DNA of 34,200 bases from a bacterium (GTDB lineage Bacteria; Verrucomicrobiota; Verrucomicrobiia; Limisphaerales; UBA11358), in contig JAJXYT010000129.1 of NCBI GenBank assembly GCA_021780375.1, positions 1 through 34,200 on the forward strand, read 5' to 3'. Shown here piece by piece: positions 27,401 to 34,200 of the stretch. The notes beneath the pieces are model-generated. The model was not told the DNA's origin. It did no database searches and worked only from the letters and a program-made list of their open reading frames with translations. Positions within the stretch are counted from its first letter, which is position 1, and each line of letters opens with the position of its first letter. Position numbers and translations under genes: made by a program.

Positions 27401-28109
27401 CGGCGGAATAGTCCTCTCTCAAAACAGTTACGACGTGGTGATGGCCACGTCCGATTGGGCAGCTGCTGGCTTGGGCAAAAAAGCGAGCTTGCTGCTTTGG
27501 AACCCCGGCAAAAGTCCCGTGGAAAGTTTGTCCCGGATTCCTTTTAACGACATTGACTTCCCCGGGGCGGCCAATCCCACGAATGTTTTGATTGTTGGCG
27601 ATCTGGATGGCGTGACATTGACATCATCCCAAACAAACCAACTGAAAGAATTTCTCTCCCAGGGCGGACGAGTGCTCATGCTTCATCCCGAACGAGCGCT
27701 GATTAAACTTTTCCCCGACCTGGTCAAGGCATACGAGGCGAAGGAAGGCGAGATTGTCACGATGCACGTGCCGGAATCACCCGCTTTTTCGGGAATCGAA
27801 CCGCTGGACCTGGCGTGGTTTGAACGTGGACACCGTCAGTTACCCCTCGCCTGCACAGGTATTTATAAAATTGCTTCTGACCGTAAACACGTGACCGCTT
27901 TGGCCGACCAATGCGACCTCCACGGCTATTTGCAAAATCCATCCGAAATCGCAAAGTACAGCGGGACTCCACTGGTGGAAATTCACATTGGCAATGGGCA
28001 TCTGATTGCCAGCGAAATCAACTTTGAATCCGATCAAAACGATCCAATTTCAAGGCGATTGTTAAGCAATATCATCAGGTATTTGCTGGCATCCGGGCGC
28101 AAGCAATGA
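24438..28109 (+). CDS. Secreted glycoside hydrolase family 2 protein with N-terminal LamG/DUF1080-like domain and C-terminal GATase-like region
   Basis: Hydrophobic N-terminus; WYRLRIVILGYRFQIFLNDEKL; GH2 WYRHYLDLPADLGNRRFELTFDAIAKVSKIWVNGTEVG; FLLNGHPYWLRGADPFP; acid/base ILWTVNNEMN; putative nucleophile PLISQEMSTGYP. Confidence 0.88.
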   Translation: MKHLFVSLSLARNCLLALVSQTGLFFFLMANPVDRQTKTHFDIPGDWSVIGRTTVRTNSNSVTVAGGFLVDRQVWTNAEITLRARAPQSTEQVQIWGGFRYRDRDSRYVFALRGGHDDDLYIARYAPDGGARFLGIAPLDFKPKPGVWYRLRIVILGYRFQIFLNDEKLPRINAVDRDPLWDRGNVLVGGGWLPAEYSDLQIKSLTAADEAAFLAIGDKRWSAPAIDKEALRKKQRAEYAPAKVTALNPLRMEVSLDGNWLFMPDYQLAVGQKPIRLDYDDQSWHVMQVPSFWTPGLSWLHGETGFPDLDKFSATKGVAESLYVQQIKRCDAYTFDWRKTSSAWYRHYLDLPADLGNRRFELTFDAIAKVSKIWVNGTEVGTHTGMFGQVKCDITEFVKPGRNVIVVHVISRPDANGTSANKVEGVAVTVEVTSAMLHSLPHGMFQDDVGGIWQPVKLTVTAPVLVSDCFIEPDLHGAKINLDILNSSRRPEQLDVGYSIVSAQAGALLYSNPVAQPFLAAAGKTARLKLTTPRLNPKLWSPQDPELYYLEVQLKNGNQAIDSYRVRFGFRTFTVDGNKFLLNGHPYWLRGADPFPNTLMPNDARLARRFMQIAHDGNVQVTRSHIVPFTATWLDAADEAGVAVSYEGTWPWLMIEGDPPSEQLLHVWKEEFLSLIREYRNHPSIILWTVNNEMNFARFDQNNPELLKKKWVVLNDVITAMRKTDPTRPVVAYSGYTREEAGKGYREVVQPNGFDDGDVDDVHRYYGWYNESFFHYYDGQFQNLATAGRPLISQEMSTGYPNNDDGHPTRFYLFKHYTPQALAGDYAYENADPALFLKRQAFMTKELAETLRRTSHDAAAGILYFSYFTWFQTPWLADQIEPWPAYYALKTALQPVLVSAELYGRHFYSGVAFHERVCVINDSGTYQALPASHLIWEFTDAGRVLSHGQVEVPPVNYYTNHWLDVKFKTPQKLPTPRVDGQLVLRLESGGIVLSQNSYDVVMATSDWAAAGLGKKASLLLWNPGKSPVESLSRIPFNDIDFPGAANPTNVLIVGDLDGVTLTSSQTNQLKEFLSQGGRVLMLHPERALIKLFPDLVKAYEAKEGEIVTMHVPESPAFSGIEPLDLAWFERGHRQLPLACTGIYKIASDRKHVTALADQCDLHGYLQNPSEIAKYSGTPLVEIHIGNGHLIASEINFESDQNDPISRRLLSNIIRYLLASGRKQ

Positions 28110-28152
28110 GGCGATAACAAAGAAGGTAACGTTCAGTGCCATTGCAGACTCC

Positions 28153-30336
28153 TCACGGTGGAGAGATGGGGATGGTAGTTTGCAAGGGAATCTCGCCCCG
28201 CAACATCTTGCCGGCTTGATTGGCCAGCCGCAAATACCAATCGCTGTTAAGAGTGATTCCGTCGCAGTTCAGGGCCAGAAATGCACCTTGAGCGGGTAGT
28301 TGAGCAGCCGTTGGGACCAGCTTGTACATGGCCGTCCCTTCATTCACCTCGTCAAACATCGCGCCGTAAATCATGTTACAGCCAGCCTGTACGTCATCAT
28401 AGACCTGCCTCCAATAAAACGACCCGCCGTTGCGCGGAATCTGGTTGAGCGGACCGCCATTCTCGTTGTACCAGGAAAAGCCGGGGAAAACCACGGGCAT
28501 ATAATCAATCCCGTTCGTTTTGCATTCGGCAAGGTCCGGCACGGTAATGTTCGCCGTATAACTGTCCGCACCCGCGTTGTTGCCAAATCGGCCAACCGCC
28601 CAGGGACTGACGACATCGAACGAAAGATAGACAGAGGTCCACGCGGCATTAGTGTACGAATCATTCTGTAGCGTGCGCCAATACGTCGGCACGCCGCCCA
28701 TCACGGTGACACCTTGCGATTTGAACCAATTTATCACCGTCTGTGCCTGCTGTGGGGAAGCCAGATGATTTCCATCGTTGAAACCAAACCCCCAGATGGC
28801 CACCACGGGTTTACCTTTGTGGTAAAGATACCGTGTGCTATTCGTAATGTGCATGGAATTTACAAGGTAAAGCCAGTCGTTGGTAATATTACTGACAAGA
28901 GTATTGGTAGGCTGTCCGCTGACGTCATACATAATGGCAAATACCCGCCCGTAGGCTTCTGCCCCTGCGCGGACATTGGCAGTAACCTGGTTGCGGAAAG
29001 AAAAGAATTGCGGACTGGAAAGATCGCTCAGGAAACGTTGAAGAAATACGCCGTCCAATTGATTTTCCTGCATCCATTGGAAATGGCGGAGGACGGTTTC
29101 CTGCACGGCGGATGAATAGAGTTGAACCGGACTGCCGTTGGAATAGGTCATCCGGGTATTAAAAAGCTCATTCGAGGCGAACTCGGATGTGTCTGGAAGA
29201 AAATCCATATTAGCGTTGGCCGCTGTCGGCGTCTGGTTATGGAACCAATGCCACCACTGGTTTGGCGCCGAGCCGTCATTCGGACACGCAAACCAACCCT
29301 GATAGCCCATCAACAATTTGCCATACATCGTGGTGGCATCAACCCCATGATTCAGACTGAAGAACGTGGTCTGGCTCAACAAAGGCAAAATGGCCTCGTT
29401 AGTCCCATTGGTCGTAATGACCGTGTTGGTCAAGGATTCCCAGACGACTGGCGCAAGGAGATTGGTAGTGGACTGCAATCCGTAATAAACAGAAGAAGTC
29501 GGCCAGGAGAGCACCAGATTGGTCCCCGATAGTTGGATGGAAAGATAAACCGCGCTGCTGGAGGTGCTGCCATTGGTTGCAGTGATTGTGGTGGTGTTGG
29601 CGGTTCCGTTGTAATTGCACGCAACGGTGCCAGCACCACCGTAAGCGCTAATTTTGCCGCTTGCGATGAAGCTGTCCACCGAGGCCACTTGATTGCCGGC
29701 AATGACCACCGTTCCACCTCCAATGTCCAGCACAGAACCGCTGCCCTGAATCGAGTTGGTGGCCCATTGGGAAAGAGTCAGCGTGCCGCCGTTGATGTGC
29801 GCGATGCCCGTGCCGCCGCTGAAACCCAACCCGAAGGCGCCCGCGACCGACGCCGTCCCGCCATTCATGATGAACGTGCCGGTTGCTCCCGCATTCAGAC
29901 CAATCCACAAGTGATAATTGAATGTCACCGAGCCGCCGTTCGCAATGTCCATTTCGCCGGTATTGTTGTAGCCAATTGCCGTCCAGGCATAATTGCCATT
30001 ATTGCCTGCCGTATTATCCCCGGCAGACAGGCTGCCCCCGTTGGTGACAATGAGGATTCCCCCCGGCCCGCCGTCACCGATGGAGATTTGGCATCCGCCC
30101 ACCGCCCTGTTCACAATGCACGGAGCGGTGCCGGCATTGAAATATGCCTTATACCCTGCGCCCGGCGCGGCGCCTCCGCTCCAGTTGCCAGCCGTGGTCC
30201 ACATGTCGTCTGATGGCTGATTGGGATTGCCGGCCGGGTTCCAAGTCGTTGCGGTGAGTTGCGCTTGCGCGGAAATCCCCGCGCAGAGCAGAACCCACAC
30301 CGCAAGCCCGCCACAAAGTTTGGGGAGGTTTTTCAT
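28153..30336 (-). CDS. Secreted protein: autotransporter-like beta-helix N-terminal module plus GH99/GH71-like catalytic domain
   Basis: [32 protein letters not shown]...; then GKLLMGYQGWFACPNDGSAPNQWWHWF, MQENQLDGVFLQRFLSDL, FAIMYDVSG, KPVVAIWGFGFND, GAMFDEVNEGTAMYK. ATG at 30336. Confidence 0.8.
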   Translation of the reverse strand: MKNLPKLCGGLAVWVLLCAGISAQAQLTATTWNPAGNPNQPSDDMWTTAGNWSGGAAPGAGYKAYFNAGTAPCIVNRAVGGCQISIGDGGPGGILIVTNGGSLSAGDNTAGNNGNYAWTAIGYNNTGEMDIANGGSVTFNYHLWIGLNAGATGTFIMNGGTASVAGAFGLGFSGGTGIAHINGGTLTLSQWATNSIQGSGSVLDIGGGTVVIAGNQVASVDSFIASGKISAYGGAGTVACNYNGTANTTTITATNGSTSSSAVYLSIQLSGTNLVLSWPTSSVYYGLQSTTNLLAPVVWESLTNTVITTNGTNEAILPLLSQTTFFSLNHGVDATTMYGKLLMGYQGWFACPNDGSAPNQWWHWFHNQTPTAANANMDFLPDTSEFASNELFNTRMTYSNGSPVQLYSSAVQETVLRHFQWMQENQLDGVFLQRFLSDLSSPQFFSFRNQVTANVRAGAEAYGRVFAIMYDVSGQPTNTLVSNITNDWLYLVNSMHITNSTRYLYHKGKPVVAIWGFGFNDGNHLASPQQAQTVINWFKSQGVTVMGGVPTYWRTLQNDSYTNAAWTSVYLSFDVVSPWAVGRFGNNAGADSYTANITVPDLAECKTNGIDYMPVVFPGFSWYNENGGPLNQIPRNGGSFYWRQVYDDVQAGCNMIYGAMFDEVNEGTAMYKLVPTAAQLPAQGAFLALNCDGITLNSDWYLRLANQAGKMLRGEIPLQTTIPISPP

Positions 30337-30442
30337 CTCAAAGTAAATTGCAAAGTAACGCGCCACGTCTCTAATCCAAAAAATCGAAGTGTCTCTGATC
30401 TCCCCCGCCCTGCAAAAGGAATGTCATAAGCCGTCACCGTCT

Positions 30443-31297
30443 TTAGTTAATACGCACACTACTTACCGATGAGAGCCATATCATATCGCTTATAAAAGCC
30501 GGGTCAGTGCATTGCCCATTGTGATATAATCCGTTGTAGGTCTTTGCTGACCTCCATTTGTGGATGATCGAATGTCCATCGGCGAATGCCATACCGGTCG
30601 CGCCATCATGACGCCCCCCTGGAGTATCTATTTGGTAACCAGTCGTCCAGCCAAGCGGCGTTATCTGAACTGCGAAGGCGGCATCGTTGATAGTTGCAGA
30701 CGATTCGTCAATGAAGACCCAGGTTTGCGATTGGTGTACGATAGTGCTCAGCTTATTGAATATTCTGTACCTCGTATTCGGAAGCCATTCACCTTGACCA
30801 AAGGTTTCGCTCATGGAGTAACTACGCACCCTGAGGGTGCCCCCTCCCCTGGGATCAGCGTCATGTTGAGTCGAATTATCCGCCGGGCAATGATAGACTT
30901 TTACATTATTGACATAGGGGTAAAGCTCCCCAGCCGTGAGTGGTTGCGTGTTGGTAGAGGTGTGATAATCGTTCATGATTCCACCGACCCAATTGGTGCT
31001 CCAAATGGTAAGATTTCCAGGCAAGCTGCCGTTGTCCAACAGCGCTGGAGTATAGTCGTTATGATCATTGGCGTACATGACCCAACCCAGCGCCAGTTGC
31101 CTTGTGCAGTTCATACATGCAATTCCCTGGGCTCGCACCTTTGCCGCGCTCAAGGCCGGCAATAACATAGCCGCAAGAATCGCAATAATGGCAATGACCA
31201 CCAGTAATTCAATCAACGTAAAGCCTTGTCGGGAGGGCAAGTAAAATTGTTTTCGATGTGAATAGATTTTTCTATTTGAATACATTGATAACGCCAT
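30443..31297 (-). CDS. Pseudopilin-like protein with prepilin N-terminal motif and H-X9-DG motif
   Basis: [36 protein letters not shown] and [15 protein letters not shown] (exact H-X9-DG). Start 31297 or 31285; the ORF extension to 31654 is antisense to the next gene. Confidence 0.9.
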   Translation of the reverse strand: MALSMYSNRKIYSHRKQFYLPSRQGFTLIELLVVIAIIAILAAMLLPALSAAKVRAQGIACMNCTRQLALGWVMYANDHNDYTPALLDNGSLPGNLTIWSTNWVGGIMNDYHTSTNTQPLTAGELYPYVNNVKVYHCPADNSTQHDADPRGGGTLRVRSYSMSETFGQGEWLPNTRYRIFNKLSTIVHQSQTWVFIDESSATINDAAFAVQITPLGWTTGYQIDTPGGRHDGATGMAFADGHSIIHKWRSAKTYNGLYHNGQCTDPAFISDMIWLSSVSSVRIN

Positions 31298-31324
31298 TTT
31301 AGGCCCGCCCCAACCCGTTTTGCC

Positions 31325-31342
31325 ATCCCCGAAAACGGGGAT
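31325..31342. promoter_or_regulatory. Palindromic element ATCCCCG-AAAA-CGGGGAT (copy 2)
   Basis: Perfect 7-bp arms between divergent genes; 73 nt to the ATG at 31416. Confidence 0.6.
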
Positions 31343-31415
31343 ACCAATGCGCCCCAATTGTGTTAGCCTTACCCGGATTCCGCATACAATCCACAACCAT
31401 AACACAAACCCAAAT

Positions 31416-32729
31416 ATGAAAAGAAAAATAAACTTCTCTGGAGCATTCAAGGCCCTGCTCGTGGCTGGCCTGCTGGCGTCGCCGATGCTGGCCTCCAACG
31501 CTATCGCTGCAGACAATTCGTGGTCTCCGCTCGACCTCAATCCTGACGGCAGCGCTAATTTTGCCGATCCCAACAACTGGTCCCTGGCTGTAGTGCCCAC
31601 TAACGGCGATGGGAACCGGGTCATAATCATTGGAACTTTAGGAAGCACCACCAACTACGTTGCTTGCGTTATAACAAATAACATGGCCGATCTGTACCAG
31701 TTAATCATGGGCGATAACGGTACTGCTGGAGGCGGAATTCTGATTGTCACCAATGGTGCCCATGTGTCGTTTGGGGTTGCCAGTGGACAATGGACAGGAA
31801 TTGGTTTCCCGAACGGCCCTGGGACGTTGTACGTTGGACCAGGTTGCGATTTCACTTGCGGCAGCCATCTCTGGGTGGGGCAAGGAACCAATAACGGCGC
31901 TCCTGCTCAGGGAACAGTAATCATTGACGGCGGCTCGATTCATGTTCCAAACGGCCAATTGGGCGTGGGCTGGAGCGGGATAGGTGGCACCAACTATATT
32001 ACCCTCGAGAACGGCGGCCAATTGTACTTGACCACTTGGGCTTCCCAAACGCTTGGCTACCCGGGCAACACCAACTCGCTTGGTATTATGAACCTCGCCG
32101 GAAACACCTGCACTGTCGTCGTCACAAACAATCAAACCGGTTACATGAATACCTTGATAACAAATAACCAACTCATCGCCTACGGCGGCGCGGGCACGAT
32201 CCAGTACAGCTATAATCCAGCGCTGAACATAACTACCATCAGTGCCGTTGCGCCTGGCTCGCCCATCATCACTAGCCAACCGGCAAATGTGGTAACCTCG
32301 TTGGGCAGCACAGTCTCTTTCACTGTGACGAATAACAACGTGGCCGTCAACTATCAATGGATGTTCAATGGCAACCCGCTCTCGAACGGTGGTGGGATTT
32401 CCGGTGCCACCACGGCCACTCTTACTGTTACCGGGGTTACTCTCGCTCAGCTGGGAAGCTATTCTGTGAAGATTACCGCCCAGAGTGATTCTACCCTGTT
32501 TACCACGAGCAGTCCGGCCTCATTGAGCACCACCGGGATTAACCTCTATCCTGTCGTCACGGTCAACGGAGTTCCCGGCAATACATACGTGACCTCGTGG
32601 TCCGCCACGGTGAACGGGACTTATACTCCGTTTGCGACGAACACCGTCAACAGTTTCGCCCCGCTGTACGTCGTTGACACCGCTTCGCCGATGAGCGTCA
32701 CGCGGTTTTATAAGACGGTTCAGCAGTAA
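31416..32729 (+). CDS. Secreted beta-helix/Ig-like domain protein
   Basis: Signal [47 protein letters not shown]...HLWVGQG...; Ig-like [54 protein letters not shown]. Confidence 0.8.
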   Translation: MKRKINFSGAFKALLVAGLLASPMLASNAIAADNSWSPLDLNPDGSANFADPNNWSLAVVPTNGDGNRVIIIGTLGSTTNYVACVITNNMADLYQLIMGDNGTAGGGILIVTNGAHVSFGVASGQWTGIGFPNGPGTLYVGPGCDFTCGSHLWVGQGTNNGAPAQGTVIIDGGSIHVPNGQLGVGWSGIGGTNYITLENGGQLYLTTWASQTLGYPGNTNSLGIMNLAGNTCTVVVTNNQTGYMNTLITNNQLIAYGGAGTIQYSYNPALNITTISAVAPGSPIITSQPANVVTSLGSTVSFTVTNNNVAVNYQWMFNGNPLSNGGGISGATTATLTVTGVTLAQLGSYSVKITAQSDSTLFTTSSPASLSTTGINLYPVVTVNGVPGNTYVTSWSATVNGTYTPFATNTVNSFAPLYVVDTASPMSVTRFYKTVQQ

Positions 32730-32816
32730 TGCCTGAGCGTTTGCGCCCCCGAAGGGGCTTGTGCCGCGTTGACACAAGTGAGGAGGCGCAGGGCGCTTAA
32801 AAATAGTTCGTATGAC

Positions 32817-32850
32817 GTGGCTGGCGCCCCGTGCGCCAGCCACCTTTTTT
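32817..32850 (+). terminator. Rho-independent terminator
   Basis: GTGGCTGGCGC-CCCGT-GCGCCAGCCAC (perfect 11-bp stem) followed by CTTTTTT, downstream of the stop at 32729. Confidence 0.9.
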
Positions 32851-32868
32851 GTCCAGTCTTTGCAGATT

Positions 32869-32987
32869 GAGACCTCTGCAAAAGTACTGTAGTGGCGCTC
32901 TGTGAATGCCCATGGAGGCGAATTTGCCGGGAAAACGACACGATCACAGAATGCTGCTGCAAGAAAAACGACTTTTGCAGAGGTTTC
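32869..32987. mobile_element. MITE-like or IS-derived remnant, 119 bp
   Basis: Near-perfect 17-bp terminal inverted repeats GAGACCTCTGCAAAAGT / ACTTTTGCAGAGGTTTC (one mismatch). Confidence 0.65.
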
Positions 32988-33225
32988 AGATCATGAGATG
33001 CTTTGTGGAATACAGCAATTATGTGGTGGCGGCGAATCCCCGTTGCTGGAGATTCTCAGGCGATTTGGGTCCAATCCCGACCACGACGAGGCGTCGCCAC
33101 CACCGTTTGGCCATCTTTTCCCCAAAGCAGCTATGAGAATCAAGTGTCGTGGGATCCTGCATCGTCGCATCAGTGTATGCTTATGCTGGAGCGGGCATTG
33201 GGCCGCCTTGTATTGGCGAAGGCGG

Positions 33226-33245
33226 TATCCCCGAAAGCGGGGATA
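33226..33245. promoter_or_regulatory. Palindromic element TATCCCCG-AAAG-CGGGGATA (copy 3)
   Basis: Perfect 8-bp arms; 71 nt to the ATG at 33317. Confidence 0.6.
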
Positions 33246-33316
33246 GTGACGCAGCCGCAAAACCGGTAGAATTGCGTAATTACCAAAATACCAAACCACA
33301 AACACAATTATTGAAT

Positions 33317-34200
33317 ATGCTCGCCGAGAAAAGGATTCCCAGGAAAGCCGGGTTTACGCTCATTGAGCTTCTGGTGGTGATTGCCATTATCGCCATTCTG
33401 GCCGCCATGCTTTTGCCAGCCTTGTCCAAAGCCAAGCAAAAGGCGCAGGCCCTGTCTGGACTCAGCAACATGCGTCAGTTGCAGATCGGCAGTATGCTTT
33501 ATGCAAATGACAACTTGGATGCTTTTCCTGGCCAGTGGCCTATTGCAGGCGGGTATTCCCCTGCTGGGGGAAACGGATATCCTAATTGGGTTGCAGGGAG
33601 CATGGGAAGCGGTCTCACTGGGAGCGCCGATGGCCCGAGGGGATGCTCGACCAATGCCAATTTTCTGGGAGTGAATGGAGACACCTTTACAGCCAATGGA
33701 ACAACAATAACACTGGCTGGCTCCATCGGGGAGTATGTCAAGAACGGGAGAGTCTACAGGGATCCTGCGGATACTTCCATAGATAAAACCTGGCATGTGA
33801 CTCGAGTGCGGTCGTGCTCTGCGAATATGTATGTTGGATTGACTACGCAGGAAGAACAATCTTCAACAATCAATTATGGGTTTGGCATTGATAAGCGATT
33901 CAGGTGTTTTCCGAAATACTCTGATCTTGGTCCTGGTGGATTCGGTCCGGCGGAGTGCTTTGAGTTTCTCAATGAGAATCCGCTCACGCTCAATGATGGA
34001 TGGTTTGAATACGTTGCTGCCGGTAACAGTGTTAATGACTATCCAGCGCCGAGCCAAGAGGGGGGCACTGCCTTTTCCTACTGCGACGGCCACGCCGCGA
34101 TTCATCAATGGCATGACACATTTGTCAATTATAATCCCTACCATGGGGGAGATCAGGATCCGAAATGGCTCGCCCAGCATGGAACTGTGGTAAATAGATG
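33317..34200 (+). CDS. Pseudopilin-like protein, 3' end beyond window
   Basis: Manual translation: [74 protein letters not shown]... open to the window end; not listed in the ORF track. Confidence 0.9.
   Translation, partial: MLAEKRIPRKAGFTLIELLVVIAIIAILAAMLLPALSKAKQKAQALSGLSNMRQLQIGSMLYANDNLDAFPGQWPIAGGYSPAGGNGYPNWVAGSMGSGLTGSADGPRGCSTNANFLGVNGDTFTANGTTITLAGSIGEYVKNGRVYRDPADTSIDKTWHVTRVRSCSANMYVGLTTQEEQSSTINYGFGIDKRFRCFPKYSDLGPGGFGPAECFEFLNENPLTLNDGWFEYVAAGNSVNDYPAPSQEGGTAFSYCDGHAAIHQWHDTFVNYNPYHGGDQDPKWLAQHGTVVNR

Noticed and set aside
31298-31654. N-terminal extension of the pseudopilin ORF
   Set aside because: Antisense to the secreted protein at 31416; prepilin leaders are short.
32991-33220. 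Overlapping small ORFs between the MITE-like element and the pseudopilin
   Set aside because: Conflicting frames, no motifs; probably non-coding or degraded sequence.

Overview
The window appears to be a Verrucomicrobiota-type chromosome segment. This is inferred from a Verrucomicrobia/Chlamydiae-type small basic protein, pseudopilins with [25 protein letters not shown] leaders, and H-X9-DG motifs. From about 1 to 23.8 kb it is mostly housekeeping: an OM efflux protein C-terminus, thiM-thiE, a nickel locus (nikR, a split nikM/cbiM, a truncated nikQ/cbiQ), an AhpD-like protein, a DUF6132-like/thioredoxin fusion, a tandem USP, TauE/SafE, purB, rhomboid, lolD-lolC/E, folD, an SH3b protein, rluB, a response regulator, a Zn-dependent dehydrogenase and peptidase S10. 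Two zones look decayed: 2.2-5 kb (metal transport genes with deletions or frameshifts) and 8.1-10 kb (toxin-antitoxin-like remnants plus a group II intron domain V/VI fossil). From about 24.3 to 34.2 kb there is a polysaccharide-degradation-like accessory island: a multidomain GH2, a GH99/GH71-like secreted protein, two pseudopilins and a beta-helix/Ig-like secreted protein. The main non-coding observations are: (a) three intergenic inverted repeats built from period-7 units, each with the same architecture but an unrelated heptamer, each filling the gap between co-directional genes; (b) a palindrome ATCCCCG-N4-CGGGGAT (plus one variant) found 71-76 nt upstream of three start codons in the accessory island; (c) a NikR-like operator TGTTAC-N14-GTAACA upstream of a frameshifted nikM; (d) an intergenic-type GC-rich repeat inserted in frame inside a dehydrogenase CDS. 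No database search was possible, so family names come from motif recognition.
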